Of a stretch of DNA of 64,000 nt, positions 36,031 through 45,347 are shown one piece after another (the first letter of the stretch is position 1; each line of letters begins with the position of its first letter). This stretch comes from Bacillus sp. FJAT-42315 (lineage in GTDB: Bacteria > Bacillota > Bacilli > Bacillales > Domibacillaceae): contig NZ_KZ454941.1 of NCBI RefSeq assembly GCF_002797375.1, positions 2,820,984-2,884,983 of the forward strand. Direction: 5' to 3'. The position numbers and the translations under genes were made by a program. The notes beneath the pieces were generated by a model. It saw only the letters and a list, made by a program, of their open reading frames with translations. It searched no databases and was not told the DNA's origin.

Positions 36031-36546
36031 ATGAATGTATATATTACATCTGGAACATTTGAGTTTTTAAAGAAACTGAAAGACAAGCATGCTGATGAAA
36101 AGATGATTGTGATGGAGAATGCAGAGGGAGCTACACTTTTGCATGAAACAGAAGAAAAAACGATTTTTCAATCACCCCGTAAGTATGAAGCTATTGATGC
36201 ATCAGGTGAATTAGCGGATCACGGTTATGTCGTCTTCAACAATATTCCAGTAACAGATGAAGGTCGTCCTATTTTTGAATATCGCTTTAAAAATCGAGCT
36301 CGTCTCATTGAAGAAGTGCCAGGGTTTATTGCGATTCGTGTACTTCGTCCCATGAACTCGAATACGTATATTATTATGACCCAATGGAAAGATCAGCAAT
36401 CGTTTCAAGGATGGCAAAACTCACAAGCTTATAATAAAGCCCATGAAAAACGTGGATCGGCAGACGGAGTCGATAAGCAACCGAAAGTCTTCGCTAACCC
36501 ATCATACGTCACCACCTACAGCGTTCCGAAAGAAGATCAACAATAA
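36031..36546 (+). CDS. hmoB: HmoB-type haem-degrading monooxygenase (YhgC)
   Basis: 171-residue antibiotic-biosynthesis-monooxygenase-fold protein. The C-terminal ABM domain (about 90-160) shows FIAIRVLRPMNSNTYIIMTQW and a later W-QNSQAYNKAHEKR block, as in B. subtilis HmoB and the staphylococcal TRAP homologue; the family can open the haem ring to release iron. ATG at 36031 follows GAGGTG by 5 bases; the in-frame GTG at 36022 overlaps that ribosome site. It is near haem-synthesis genes but separated from them by array 2. A perfect dyad in front suggests control. Confidence 0.85.
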   Translation: MNVYITSGTFEFLKKLKDKHADEKMIVMENAEGATLLHETEEKTIFQSPRKYEAIDASGELADHGYVVFNNIPVTDEGRPIFEYRFKNRARLIEEVPGFIAIRVLRPMNSNTYIIMTQWKDQQSFQGWQNSQAYNKAHEKRGSADGVDKQPKVFANPSYVTTYSVPKEDQQ

Positions 36547-36561
36547 CAGTAACAATAAAGG

Positions 36562-36597
36562 AAAATGGCGACACCGTCAGTGGTGCCGCCATTTTTA
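36562..36597. terminator. Bidirectional terminator between hmoB and ecsB
   Basis: Stem AAAATGGCG then CACC against GGTG then CGCCATTTT, small internal mismatch, T tract after it. It overlaps the ecsB stop on the other strand. Confidence 0.82.
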
Positions 36598-37821
36598 TAG
36601 TTCTTCCATCTTCTTCAAGCGAGATGGAGCATACAGTTTTGTAAAAACCACTGCAAAAAGTAGACCCGCTATTAAAACAAGACCTCCTTGAGTAAGTGTT
36701 TGACTAATCACCGTTACCCCTCCAAAAATAATGGCCTGCTTCATGAGTAAGCCACCTAAAAGCTGCAACAACGCCTTTCTTTTCTCAGATGTTGGAACTG
36801 GATAAAGAGAGACCCATATTTTCATTTCATGACGCCGAATCATCGGCAACAGTTGAAAACCTGTTAAATAAATGAATAACAAAGCAATGATCAGTTGCAA
36901 TATCACTTGATCACTAAAGCCGATCACCAGTGCGGCAATCATTGTCAAACGGACATATAGCCCAAAATATTCGCTCATTCGGACGAACGTACGGCGAAAT
37001 AAAAAGGCATATGTCGATGTTTGATTAAACGGCAATTTCCCTAACAGCGGATCAAGCCATTGACGTCGTTTAACTGTTCCTTTTAAATGAGGAACATCGG
37101 TAAATAAATTGGCGAAGCGATAAAAGGCAGCCATTCTTTTCTCTTCTAAATCCACAAGCGTCTCCCACTTTAATGTCAGTCGCTCGGCCGCTTTTTTAAA
37201 ATATAGGAAATATCCGATCATAATGACAGCTGTCGCCGCAACAAAAAGGAGATTTGAGTTAGAAAATAAGAAATAAAGTAAGGCACCATTTAAGAGCAAA
37301 CGAATCACTAAATCGACTCGATGGCTTTCTCGCTCCTGCTGTTTGAGCACATACCAACGAATATGTAAATTCCATATTTTCAAGCCTAATAAAACGAGCA
37401 AACAAAGAAAAAATGATTGAGCAGACTCTCCCTTTACTTGAGTATACATTGGCATCAAGAAAGCCATCCCTGCAATCAATAAATAAATTTGTGAAAAAAA
37501 GCTTGTCCGAATTGCTTTCTGAAAATAACTGTTCATCTTTTCTTCAAGCGGTAATAAAAAGACGGTATCTGCTCGCATTAAAAAGGTGTAGACCGGGCTC
37601 CAAGCTAATAGTGCACCAAGTATCACAGCCATAACGAGCGGTGCTGGAAAGTTGTTATCAAGTGTTTTCACCCAGCCGCTATAGTAATAAAGCAGCGCAC
37701 CAAGCCCAAATACGAGCACAAACAAAAGGTGGTCATTTAGCATATAACGCAAATATTTGCGCAGCTCACCAGAATAAGAATCGAGCCTACTTTTCCATAA
37801 TTGCTCAATGTTTTTCATCAT
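36595..37821 (-). CDS. ecsB: EcsB, ABC transporter membrane subunit
   Basis: 408-residue membrane protein with about eight hydrophobic segments, for example VFGLGALLYYYSG and VTVISQTLTQGGLVLIAGLLFA. Partner of the EcsA ATPase. In B. subtilis the EcsAB exporter is needed for normal secretion, competence and proteolysis within the membrane by RasP. The start (ATGATG) overlaps the ecsA stop by 4 bases, so the genes are coupled. There is no ecsC after it here; the next feature is the terminator shared with hmoB. Confidence 0.9.
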   Translation of the reverse strand: MMKNIEQLWKSRLDSYSGELRKYLRYMLNDHLLFVLVFGLGALLYYYSGWVKTLDNNFPAPLVMAVILGALLAWSPVYTFLMRADTVFLLPLEEKMNSYFQKAIRTSFFSQIYLLIAGMAFLMPMYTQVKGESAQSFFLCLLVLLGLKIWNLHIRWYVLKQQERESHRVDLVIRLLLNGALLYFLFSNSNLLFVAATAVIMIGYFLYFKKAAERLTLKWETLVDLEEKRMAAFYRFANLFTDVPHLKGTVKRRQWLDPLLGKLPFNQTSTYAFLFRRTFVRMSEYFGLYVRLTMIAALVIGFSDQVILQLIIALLFIYLTGFQLLPMIRRHEMKIWVSLYPVPTSEKRKALLQLLGGLLMKQAIIFGGVTVISQTLTQGGLVLIAGLLFAVVFTKLYAPSRLKKMEEL

Positions 37822-38552
37822 TCTTCTTCCTTTGTCAGTTGAATATAAATATCATCTAAAGAAGCATCCGGCAAATGGAATTGTTCTCGAAGCTCCGCGA
37901 TCGTTCCTTGCGCACGAATTTCGCCATTATGCAAAATAATGAACGAGTCACAATATTTTTCGGCCGTTGCCAAAATATGCGTAGACATTAAAATGCCCGC
38001 TCCGTTATCACGCATTTTATTCATCCACTCAAGCAACGATTGAATGCCAAGTGGGTCTAGTCCAACAAAGGGTTCATCAATAATATAAAGAGAAGGCTCC
38101 GTTAAAAACGCGCTCATAATCATCACTTTTTGCTTCATCCCTTTAGAAAAATGAGCCGGAAACCAATTCATTTTCTGTTGCAAACGAAATTCCTTTAACA
38201 AAGGACCGATTCGCTGTTCATACTCCGCTTCGCTCAACCCATAAGCCATCGCTGTTAGCTTCATATGTTCTTCTAACGTTAACTCTTCATATAAAATAGG
38301 TGTTTCCGGAATGTAAGAAAACTGTTGGCGGTACTTTTCTGGTCCATCTTTCAACGTATGACCATTAATCAATACGCTTCCTTCTTTCGGTTCCATCAAC
38401 CCGATGATATGTTTAATGGTCGTACTTTTACCCGCTCCATTCAAACCGATTAATCCTACAATACTTTCTTTTTCAATCGAAAAAGAAATATTTTTCAACA
38501 CTGGCTTACGTGTATATCCACCGACCAGATCCTCAACTTTTAATAAAGACAT
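37818..38552 (-). CDS. ecsA: EcsA, ABC transporter ATPase
   Basis: 244-residue ABC ATPase. Walker A GLNGAGKSTTI near residues 37-47, Q loop in FSYIPETPIL, signature FSKGMKQKV near 139, Walker B LYIIDEPFVGLD near 158 and switch histidine in MSTHIL near 195; all present. First gene of ecsAB. It diverges from hit with about 148 bases between them, as in B. subtilis. Confidence 0.93.
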   Translation of the reverse strand: MSLLKVEDLVGGYTRKPVLKNISFSIEKESIVGLIGLNGAGKSTTIKHIIGLMEPKEGSVLINGHTLKDGPEKYRQQFSYIPETPILYEELTLEEHMKLTAMAYGLSEAEYEQRIGPLLKEFRLQQKMNWFPAHFSKGMKQKVMIMSAFLTEPSLYIIDEPFVGLDPLGIQSLLEWMNKMRDNGAGILMSTHILATAEKYCDSFIILHNGEIRAQGTIAELREQFHLPDASLDDIYIQLTKEEE

Positions 38553-38700
38553 AGAAAACGTCCCTTCTCATCATTTGATTACTCCTATTTTAGCAAATTC
38601 TTTCATAAAACTCATCGATTGTCTCATAGCTTGTCTATTTATTAAATCTTGGTTGTGTGTTAAAATTTTGACAATTACATGATTAGAAAGGATGAAAAAA

Positions 38701-39120
38701 ATGAGCGACTGCATTTTTTGTAAAATTATTGACGGAGAAATCCCTTCTGCCAAAGTATATGAAGATGAGCATGTGTATGCGTTTTTAGACATTAGTCAAG
38801 TCACGAAAGGACACACTCTTATTATTCCGAAAGAGCATAAGGAAAATGTCTTTGAATTGACGTCTGATCAAGCAGCTCGTTTCTTTGCAGTGGTACCGAA
38901 AATTGCCCAGGCGATCAAGAAAGAATTTCAAGTCGAAGGGTTAAATATTTTAAACAATAACGGTGCAGTAGCCGGCCAAACCGTGTTCCACTCCCATATT
39001 CATTTGCTTCCACGTTACGGCAAAGAGGATGGGTTTCATCCGATCTTTCAAGACCATAGCGGCGAATATTCGAAAGAAGAATTCCAACAAATCGCTCAAA
39101 GTATTGCTCAGCATATCTAA
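38701..39120 (+). CDS. hit: Hit, HIT-family nucleotide hydrolase
   Basis: 139-residue histidine-triad protein of the Hint branch, hydrolysing nucleoside phosphoramidates. The zinc-type N-terminal CIFCKIIDGEIPS lies at about 4-16 and the catalytic triad HSHIHLLPRY near 97-106. The ATG at 38701 follows GAAAGGATG; an ATG at 38692 overlaps that site. Full length. Confidence 0.92.
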   Translation: MSDCIFCKIIDGEIPSAKVYEDEHVYAFLDISQVTKGHTLIIPKEHKENVFELTSDQAARFFAVVPKIAQAIKKEFQVEGLNILNNNGAVAGQTVFHSHIHLLPRYGKEDGFHPIFQDHSGEYSKEEFQQIAQSIAQHI

Positions 39121-39140
39121 AACTAGCGGACTTTCTAGGG

Positions 39141-39170
39141 AAGGGTCAGGCTCCTAAAGAGCTGACCCTT
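39141..39170 (+). terminator. Hairpin after hit
   Basis: Perfect 9-bp stem AAGGGTCAG / CTGACCCTT with a 12-base loop, 20 bases after the hit stop. No strong T tract follows, so it may be a weak terminator or an mRNA end. Confidence 0.5.
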
Positions 39171-39186
39171 CATTCATCTGCCTTGC

Positions 39187-39384
39187 TTACCCATTCCACA
39201 TATAGGTAAGTAAAACAGCTAATACTAAAAAAACGCCTCCTGCTATTCCAAAGATTTTGATTCTTTGTTTCGCTACGTGCTTAGACATACATATTCCTGG
39301 CTTGCAAATTTCACGAATGTAGTTGACCATGCTCATCAACAGAATAAAACTAATCGCATAGCATGCAAAAATGACGCCTTCCAT
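39187..39384 (-). CDS. Small membrane protein, unknown
   Basis: 65 residues with two membrane helices (about 3-20 and 43-62) joined by a basic loop containing CKPGICMSKHVAKQR. I start at the ATG at 39384, 8 bases after GAGGAGTGA; a GTG three codons earlier overlaps that site. I do not recognise the family. The two cysteines of the loop (C-x4-C) are the only notable residues. It lies between hit and yhaH and points back towards hit. Confidence 0.6.
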   Translation of the reverse strand: MEGVIFACYAISFILLMSMVNYIREICKPGICMSKHVAKQRIKIFGIAGGVFLVLAVLLTYMWNG

Positions 39385-39563
39385 CGATGTCACTCCTCTA
39401 CTTCTTTCCTTAATCGTTGCTTTCCCCTGATGGTAACAATTACAATAAAGGATGACGTTTCTTACATACTATGCATACAAAGAGCGACAATGAACCTGTT
39501 TACGAGAGGAAATGAAGGAATTTGATCATTTATCGAGAATTGAAAGAAATGAGGTGAAGACAT

Positions 39564-39941
39564 ATGGATAAAAAAGCATTATTACTCGGAGTGCTCACCG
39601 GCGCAGCAGCTGGGGTTGCGGCTACTTTATGGAACACACCGTTATCAGGTAAAGAAGCACAAGAAAAAATAAAAACTTCACTACATAGTGCAAAATGCTC
39701 GATCAATAACATCAGCAATGATTTACACGAAGTCAAATCTTCAGTGAAGGCCCTCACGGAAATTAGCAAGGAGACATTTACTGAAGTAACAAGCGGCTTA
39801 AAAACGAGTGTATCTTTATGGCAGGAAAGTACGCAACCTACGATTCAAAAGCTTCAACAAGAACTAGGAGAGATCCAATCAACAGTGGAAGAATTAACTG
39901 AATTACAAAATCAACTACCTAAAAACAAGGAATCTAAATAA
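39564..39941 (+). CDS. yhaH: YhaH, YtxH-family protein
   Basis: 125 residues. A glycine/alanine-rich N-terminal hydrophobic segment ([20 protein letters not shown]) anchors it in the membrane, followed by a long amphipathic helical tail (about 30-120) likely to form a coiled coil. This is the YtxH/YhaH general-stress type. GAGGTGA precedes the ATG. The stop lies within the loop of its own terminator. Role unknown. Confidence 0.82.
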   Translation: MDKKALLLGVLTGAAAGVAATLWNTPLSGKEAQEKIKTSLHSAKCSINNISNDLHEVKSSVKALTEISKETFTEVTSGLKTSVSLWQESTQPTIQKLQQELGEIQSTVEELTELQNQLPKNKESK

Positions 39942-39957
39942 GATTCCTTGTTTTTTT
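39926..39957 (+). terminator. Terminator of yhaH
   Basis: Stem CAAGGAATCT / AGATTCCTTG followed by TTTTTTT. The yhaH stop codon is in the loop. Confidence 0.88.
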
Positions 39958-40075
39958 CGAAAATTTAGTAAATTTATATCTTTATTATTTTTTATTTTAT
40001 TGGCATAATAATATTAACTATATTCATATTTTTTGTCTATTGGGAGTGAATAATTTAGAAAAAGAAGGTGCAGAT

Positions 40076-40642
40076 ATGTCCAATCATCAATATTCTATGA
40101 AAGAAGCGCTTATATTCAGCCAGCGGATGGCACAATTAAGCAAGGCATTATGGAAGGCTGTCGAAAAGGATTGGCAGCAATGGATTAAACCGTACGATTT
40201 AAATATTAACGAGCATCATATTTTATGGATTGCTTATCATTTAAAAGGAGCCTCGATTTCAGATGTAGCCAAGTTTGGTGTGATGCACGTCTCAACCGCT
40301 TTTAATTTTTCAAAAAAATTAGAAGAGAGAGGTTATTTGAAGTTTTCTAAGAAGGAAAATGATAAACGTAATACGTATATAGAAATTACAGCAAGCGGTG
40401 AACACGTCTTGCTAGATCTGATGGAGAGCTATGACCCTCATCAAAACTCTGTGTTCGCAGGAACCTCGCCACTACGAGAGCTTTTTGGCCAATTTCCTGA
40501 TTTAGTGGAACTTATGACGATCGTCAAAAATATTTATGGCGAAGACTTTATGGATATTTTTGAGAAATCAATCCATAATATCGACAAGGATTTTTTAGAA
40601 GAAGATGGGAAGCTCGTCAAAGCCACAATTCAGCCAAGGTAA
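40076..40642 (+). CDS. scoC: ScoC (Hpr), MarR-family transition-state regulator
   Basis: 188-residue winged-helix regulator that in B. subtilis represses extracellular protease and sporulation genes and oligopeptide permeases. The core [19 protein letters not shown] (about 42-60), [20 protein letters not shown] (recognition helix) and [13 protein letters not shown] are nearly identical to Hpr. The C-terminal tail is shorter than in B. subtilis (188 against 203). ATG at 40076 with AGAAGGTG upstream; the frame is open 12 codons before that. Confidence 0.92.
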   Translation: MSNHQYSMKEALIFSQRMAQLSKALWKAVEKDWQQWIKPYDLNINEHHILWIAYHLKGASISDVAKFGVMHVSTAFNFSKKLEERGYLKFSKKENDKRNTYIEITASGEHVLLDLMESYDPHQNSVFAGTSPLRELFGQFPDLVELMTIVKNIYGEDFMDIFEKSIHNIDKDFLEEDGKLVKATIQPR

Positions 40643-40660
40643 TCACTCCAACAGATCTAT

Positions 40661-40686
40661 AGTACGGAAGAAAGACCTTCCGTGCT
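40661..40686 (+). terminator. Hairpin after scoC
   Basis: Stem AGTACGGAAG / CTTCCGTGCT (one mismatch) with a 6-base loop, 19 bases after the stop. The downstream sequence is only moderately T-rich. Confidence 0.5.
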
Positions 40687-40825
40687 TCATTCTGCCCGCT
40701 TTTGTTCATTCCTTCACATATTCTCACCCTATTTTTATGAAAATAAATATTGCTTTTTCCCTTCAATCATCGTAAATTAGTGGAATAATCATATCATCTT
40801 TTCGTCAATTGGAGGGACGATTGTT

Positions 40826-41380
40826 ATGAAGTGTTGGCGTACGTTTGATTTTGAAAGAAGGTACGGTTTCAATAAAATCATCATTTTTTCGTTCATCCTA
40901 ATGATGATGTTTTTTAGTTTTAGCTTTGCGTTCATGCAATCGTTGTATGCTGAAACGTTATACTCTTCGTATTTTGAGTTATTTTTGATCCTATTGCTAG
41001 CAATTTACCCACTCCATAAACTTGTGCATATGCTACCCATTCTGCGTTATTTGCCGCATATGACGTTTAAATATAGTTTGAAATTAGGCTGTCTTCCCGT
41101 TATTTTCATCACGATTAAGAAGCCTGTGCCAAAGAACAGGTTTATGCTTAGTTTAGTGTTGCCTTTTTTCATAATAAACCCAGTGCTGCTTTTAAGTGGT
41201 GTTCTCTTCCCGCATTATTTGCATTATTTTACGATGCTTTCTGCTTTTCATACAGGAATTTGTGTGATGGATTTTATTTATTTAAAAGCGTTAGTGACCT
41301 CGCCGAAGTCATCTGTCATCGAAGAGCATGACCGCGGGTATGAAATTTTAATTCCTCAAGAGATCAAACAAACAGTTTAG
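40826..41380 (+). CDS. DUF3267 membrane protein
   Basis: 184 residues with four to five hydrophobic segments (about 20-45, 50-66, 106-125, 130-150). The H-x3-HM pair in YPLHKLVHMLPIL near residue 63 resembles the HExxH zinc motif of membrane proteases, but the glutamate is missing, as far as I can see. DUF3267 proteins are common in Bacillales and of unknown function. ATG with TTGGAGGGA upstream. Independent of its neighbours by spacing. Confidence 0.72.
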   Translation: MKCWRTFDFERRYGFNKIIIFSFILMMMFFSFSFAFMQSLYAETLYSSYFELFLILLLAIYPLHKLVHMLPILRYLPHMTFKYSLKLGCLPVIFITIKKPVPKNRFMLSLVLPFFIINPVLLLSGVLFPHYLHYFTMLSAFHTGICVMDFIYLKALVTSPKSSVIEEHDRGYEILIPQEIKQTV

Positions 41381-41480
41381 CGAAAAAGGTTACTTCCTCC
41401 TCTTCCTAACTGTTTTTCTATCTTTTTGGAGCGCTTTTTGGTATGTTATTTACATATAATCAAACGAGGAGGGAAACCAT

Positions 41481-41669
41481 TTGATCACTATTATCGTTGT
41501 ATTCGTGATATTTTCTGCACTCATCTTGTTTAACATCAACCGATTAACGAGCATTCTTTGTACTCAAAAGGAGATTCCGGAAGAGAAACACCCGAAGATC
41601 TTCCGTACAATAAATATTTATATTACGATTTTATTGATTTCATCCTATGTAGAAATACTTTATACATAA
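41481..41669 (+). CDS. Small hydrophobic protein, unknown
   Basis: 62 residues: N-terminal helix (about 2-17), a polar middle (CTQKEIPEEKHPKIF) and a C-terminal helix (about 45-60). The start is a TTG at 41481 with a strong GAGGAGGGA upstream, and a good terminator follows the stop, which together support a real gene. I do not recognise it. Confidence 0.6.
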   Translation: MITIIVVFVIFSALILFNINRLTSILCTQKEIPEEKHPKIFRTINIYITILLISSYVEILYT

Positions 41670-41705
41670 AACGAGCCGTATGTTTAACTTCGGCTCGTTT
41701 TATTT
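41668..41705 (+). terminator. Terminator after the small hydrophobic gene
   Basis: Stem AAAACGAGCCG / CGGCTCGTTTT with a 12-base loop, then TATTTG. It starts at the stop codon and isolates prsA downstream. Confidence 0.8.
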
Positions 41706-41719
41706 GCTCGTTCAAATTT

Positions 41720-41748
41720 TTGGCTACTTCATGAAAATATGTTATAGT
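41720..41748 (+). promoter_or_regulatory. Sigma-A type promoter of prsA
   Basis: TTGGCT (41720-41725), 17 bases, TATAGT (41743-41748): four of six and five of six matches to consensus at ideal spacing, giving a leader of about 60 bases before prsA. Confidence 0.6.
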
Positions 41749-41817
41749 ATGTGCTAGAATGAAATTGCAGAAGCGGCGGCTTACCAAAAAGCTGGCTAAT
41801 TTATCAGGGAGTTGTTA

Positions 41818-42732
41818 ATGAGAATGAAAAAATGGCTACTATCTATTTCTTTAGCAGCAGGCGCAGTCGGCCTTGCTGGGTGTGGCGCAAGTGATGACGT
41901 TGTTGCTACAACAAAAGCTGGAGATGTGACGAAAGACGAACTTTACAATGCAATGAAACAAAACAACAAACAGCAAATGGAACAAACTCTTCAAAGTCTT
42001 GTGTACGAAAAAGTCCTTTCTGAAAAGTATTCTGTATCCGATAAAGAATTAGATGAAGAATTAAAGAAAGCGAAAGAACAATTAGGAGATCAATATGAGA
42101 TGTTCCTAACTCAATATGGTATAGATGAAAAAGGCTTTAAAGAGCTGATCAAATCAGAACTATTACGTAAGAAAGCCGCAACGGCAGATATTAAAGTGTC
42201 TGACAAAGAACTAAAAGAATACTACGACAAGTGGGAAGCTCCAGTCGAAGTTAGCCATATTTTAGTAGAAGATGAAAAGAAAGCGAAAGAAATTAAGGCA
42301 CAGCTTGATAAAGGAGAAAAGTTCGATAAATTAGCTGAAGAACACTCGATGGACCCTGGCTCTGCTGCAAATGGTGGAAGTCTAGGCTGGGTCGACAACC
42401 AAGGTCGCCAGCAATTCGTTCCTGAGTTTGTTGAAGCTCTATCTAAATTAAAAGTCGATCAAATTAGTGAACCAGTGAAATCTGAGTTTGGCTACCATAT
42501 CATCAAAATTACTGACAAAAAAGAGAAAAAATCGTTTGAAGATATGAAAGCAGAATTAACAGATGAACTGAAAGCTTCTAAAGTAGACCCTGCTAAGTTA
42601 CAAGAGAAATTAGATAAAGAAATAAAAGCAGCAGACGTTAAAGTAGAAGATGCTGACTTAAAAGGTGCTTTCGAAAGCGAATCAGCTCCTGCTGAAGGCG
42701 GACCGAAAGAAGAGAACAAAGAAGAAAAATAA
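41818..42732 (+). CDS. prsA: PrsA, extracytoplasmic foldase lipoprotein
   Basis: 304-residue peptidyl-prolyl isomerase of the parvulin type, tethered outside the membrane, where it folds secreted proteins. Lipobox LAGC with the modified cysteine at about residue 22; N-terminal SurA-like helical domain; parvulin domain from about 140 to 230 (VEVSHILVEDEKKAKEI, GSLGWVDNQG, FGYHIIKI); then a lysine/glutamate-rich tail. ATG at 41818 follows AGGGAG by 6 bases. Monocistronic between a promoter and a strong terminator. ScoC and Ecs, also involved in secretion, are close by as in B. subtilis. Confidence 0.95.
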   Translation: MRMKKWLLSISLAAGAVGLAGCGASDDVVATTKAGDVTKDELYNAMKQNNKQQMEQTLQSLVYEKVLSEKYSVSDKELDEELKKAKEQLGDQYEMFLTQYGIDEKGFKELIKSELLRKKAATADIKVSDKELKEYYDKWEAPVEVSHILVEDEKKAKEIKAQLDKGEKFDKLAEEHSMDPGSAANGGSLGWVDNQGRQQFVPEFVEALSKLKVDQISEPVKSEFGYHIIKITDKKEKKSFEDMKAELTDELKASKVDPAKLQEKLDKEIKAADVKVEDADLKGAFESESAPAEGGPKEENKEEK

Positions 42733-42735
42733 TCT

Positions 42736-42777
42736 AAAAAAGAGATGGTTCCCTCCACTAGTGGGACCATCTCTTTT
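42736..42777 (+). terminator. Terminator of prsA
   Basis: Stem AAAAGAGATGGT-CCC against GGG-ACCATCTCTTTT with a single bulged T and a 9-base loop, directly after the stop. Confidence 0.88.
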
Positions 42778-42781
42778 ATCG

Positions 42782-42955
42782 TTAATTTTTCACTTTCAAA
42801 TCTCTCTCTTTTTCCATCCTTTGAATATACACTTGCCCTTCCTGTTCAATATAATCCATCTCAGCTTTTCTTTCAGCCTTTGATGTTTTCACTGTCATAA
42901 ATGCGCTAAAAAAAATTCCTGCTACTACGACATACATCCATATTGGAAATGTCAT
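42782..42955 (-). CDS. yhaL: YhaL, small sporulation-associated membrane protein
   Basis: 57 residues: one N-terminal membrane helix (FPIWMYVVVAGIFFSAFM) and a charged helical tail (KAERKAEMDYIEQEGQVYIQ). Start ATG at 42955 after GGGGAGAAGG; stop at 42782-42784. Size, design and the place between prsA and yhaM fit YhaL, reported in B. subtilis as linked to sporulation. No function can be read from the sequence. Confidence 0.75.
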   Translation of the reverse strand: MTFPIWMYVVVAGIFFSAFMTVKTSKAERKAEMDYIEQEGQVYIQRMEKERDLKVKN

Positions 42956-43006
42956 GACCTTCTCCCCTTTCTTGGACTCGCATTCGTTACTATATATATT
43001 CTAGAA

Positions 43007-43036
43007 TAAAAAAAACATGTCCCGTTAAGGACATGC
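43007..43036 (-). terminator. Terminator of yhaM
   Basis: On the minus strand CATGTCC-TTAACG-GGACATG followed by TTTTTTTT. It directly follows the yhaM stop. Confidence 0.85.
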
Positions 43037-43980
43037 TAAGAAGAAAAATTCGGTTTATAGAAAGAACGATTATCTAAGGCAAATACCCTTTCAGAAAACT
43101 CTCCTGGCTTCGTACGCTCTAGCACACGATCTAACATATTCATTTTCGCATCTAAATTATCAATATAATGAAGAATTTCCGCTTCCTTCACCATTGGTGG
43201 CTTCGGACTTCCCCATTCTGCTTTCCCATGGTGAGAAAGGACAATATGCTTTAAAATCATCGCCTCTTCCCCATCAATGCCAAGCTCGTCTGCTGCCTTG
43301 CCAATTTCATTGACCATGATCGTAATATGCCCGAGTAAATTCCCTTCGACTGTATACGTCGTAGAGACCGGACCGGAAAGCTCCATCACTTTCCCTAAGT
43401 CGTGCAAAATCACACCTGCATATAATAAATCCCGATCAAGTGATGGATACAGATCCGCAATTGACTTCGCTAGCTTTAACATCGAAACGACATGAAAAGC
43501 AAGCCCTGAAACAAATTCATGGTGATTCTTCGTTGCCGCCGGATATTCGAGAAATTCCTCATGATGTTTTTTCAATAAGAAACGGGTAATTCGCTGAATA
43601 TGTGGATTTTTCATTTCAAAGATAAACTGAGTGATAATATCCGTCATCTCCGTTTGCGTCATCGGAGCCGTTTCAATAAATTCACTTACCTGCACGCCAT
43701 CCTGTGGATTTGCTGGGCGAATTTGGCGAATTTTTAATTGCATTCGCCCACGATAATTTTGAATTTCCCCTGTTACTTTCACAATCGTCTGAGGCTGATA
43801 TAACTTTTCCGTCTCCTCTTTTGCATCCCATAGTTTCGCTTCAATTTCTCCGCTTTTATCTTGTAAAATCAGCGTTAAATAAGGATTGCCGTTGACTGCA
43901 ATGCTTCTTGTCGCAGACTTAATTAACAAATAGCACTCGACACTTTGTCCTGCTTCATAATGTGTAATACCTTGAGACAT
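43036..43980 (-). CDS. yhaM: YhaM, 3'-5' exoribonuclease
   Basis: 314 residues: N-terminal OB fold (about 15-95, [19 protein letters not shown]) and an HD domain with the metal motif [13 protein letters not shown] near 190-202 and [12 protein letters not shown] near 252. YhaM trims mRNA 3' ends without ATP, dependent on Mn2+ or Co2+. ATG at 43980 with GGAGGGAGAAG upstream; the frame is open seven codons earlier. In B. subtilis it sits in the same neighbourhood. Confidence 0.92.
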   Translation of the reverse strand: MSQGITHYEAGQSVECYLLIKSATRSIAVNGNPYLTLILQDKSGEIEAKLWDAKEETEKLYQPQTIVKVTGEIQNYRGRMQLKIRQIRPANPQDGVQVSEFIETAPMTQTEMTDIITQFIFEMKNPHIQRITRFLLKKHHEEFLEYPAATKNHHEFVSGLAFHVVSMLKLAKSIADLYPSLDRDLLYAGVILHDLGKVMELSGPVSTTYTVEGNLLGHITIMVNEIGKAADELGIDGEEAMILKHIVLSHHGKAEWGSPKPPMVKEAEILHYIDNLDAKMNMLDRVLERTKPGEFSERVFALDNRSFYKPNFSS

Positions 43981-44029
43981 CCCTACTTCTCCCTCCTTCA
44001 ACTCGATAATTAAATGATAACATAAAAGG

Positions 44030-45226
44030 CTATTTTGCTTCTTGTACTTTGTGCTTCATAGCAAAGCGATAAGTAAATAGAAAGCCAACTAACATCACAG
44101 CTCCTCCAAATAAATAGGGGGAATGAATATTCCATTCAAATAGCATACCCGCAACGAGCGGACCAGCGACGTTTCCAAGGCTCATAAACGAATTATTCAG
44201 CCCCATAATATATCCTTGTTGTGAACCCGCATATTTGGAAAGTAAAGAGTTAACCGATGGTCGAAGTAACGAGTTACCAATGAAAAATAAACCCGTCGTT
44301 ACTAACACACCAACAAAATTAGTCGCGAGTGTCATAATCCCAAAGCCAATAGCACTCAGCATTAACGAACCGAGCACAGTGTTACGGTCCCCGAACCTCT
44401 TTGTTACTTTCCCGACACCGTATCCTTGAACGACTGTACCGATCAAGCCGATAATGAGCATAATTAGACCAACATCTTTCGGTCCATAGTTGTAACGCTC
44501 CCATGAATAATAACTAAATATCGATTGGAAGTTGGCAAGACCGAAGCTTAATAAGAACACAAGAAATAACAAAAATCCAGCGGGACTCAACATCGTCTGT
44601 TTAAATTGTTCCCATTGATTGACTGCCGGTTCATTTGCTTTTTTCTGCGCATCCTGCTCCCGCTGTTCTTTAGAATATGATTCCGGTAAAATCAACACGG
44701 ACACAGTCGCCGCGATAACGGCTGCGATTCCAGCAAAAATAAACGGATATGATAAATCATATTCAGCGAGCCACCCGCCAATACCAGGACCAATGACAAT
44801 CCCAAGTCCCATTGACGCTCCTAAAATCCCCATCCCTTTTCCACGATCTTCAGCCGTTGTGACGTCAGATACATAAGCCATTGCTGTTGGCATTAAGGCA
44901 GAGCCAAACACTCCTGCTAATATTCGGGCAATAAATAACATCCCTATATTAGTCGCGAAGGCAAACATGAACTCAGCCGCCGCAAAGCCAAGCAAACCAG
45001 CTGTGATTAACGGCTTCCGTCCAATTTTGTCAGATAGCTTTCCCCATACCGGTGCGAAAAGAAACTGCATAAAAGAATACACCGCAATTAAAGCTCCTAG
45101 TGTCCTTGCTCCCGCTCCAAACTCTTCCACATAAAATGGCAAAATAGGAATGACAAGACCGATTCCTACCATAATGATAAATAAATTAAAGCTGAGCAAT
45201 AATAATGGGCCTTTGTTTTTTTTCAT
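44030..45226 (-). CDS. MFS drug:H+ antiporter (Bmr/NorA type)
   Basis: 398-residue membrane transporter with 12 predicted helices. The motif after helix 2, [13 protein letters not shown] (about 63-75), is MFS motif A, and [11 protein letters not shown] near 140 is motif C of the drug-antiporter group. This places it with Bmr, NorA and TetA-like exporters; the substrate is not readable. ATG at 45226 behind AGAGGAAT; the frame is open 15 codons upstream with no ribosome site. It follows the YhaPQ exporter on the same strand after a terminator. Confidence 0.82.
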   Translation of the reverse strand: MKKNKGPLLLLSFNLFIIMVGIGLVIPILPFYVEEFGAGARTLGALIAVYSFMQFLFAPVWGKLSDKIGRKPLITAGLLGFAAAEFMFAFATNIGMLFIARILAGVFGSALMPTAMAYVSDVTTAEDRGKGMGILGASMGLGIVIGPGIGGWLAEYDLSYPFIFAGIAAVIAATVSVLILPESYSKEQREQDAQKKANEPAVNQWEQFKQTMLSPAGFLLFLVFLLSFGLANFQSIFSYYSWERYNYGPKDVGLIMLIIGLIGTVVQGYGVGKVTKRFGDRNTVLGSLMLSAIGFGIMTLATNFVGVLVTTGLFFIGNSLLRPSVNSLLSKYAGSQQGYIMGLNNSFMSLGNVAGPLVAGMLFEWNIHSPYLFGGAVMLVGFLFTYRFAMKHKVQEAK

Positions 45227-45310
45227 AATACATTCCTCTCTCACTTGTAGCAGTATTGTTATTTTAACCAATTATTACTTCAGGTGCGAGTAGTTATTAT
45301 AGAAAAAACA

Positions 45311-45341
45311 GAAAAGAGGCCCTTTTATATCATAGGCCTCT
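45311..45341 (-). terminator. Terminator of yhaP
   Basis: On the minus strand AGAGGCC, 13-base loop, GGCCTCT, then TTTCTGTTTTTTC. Lies just after the yhaP stop. Confidence 0.7.
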
Positions 45342-45347
45342 CTCTCA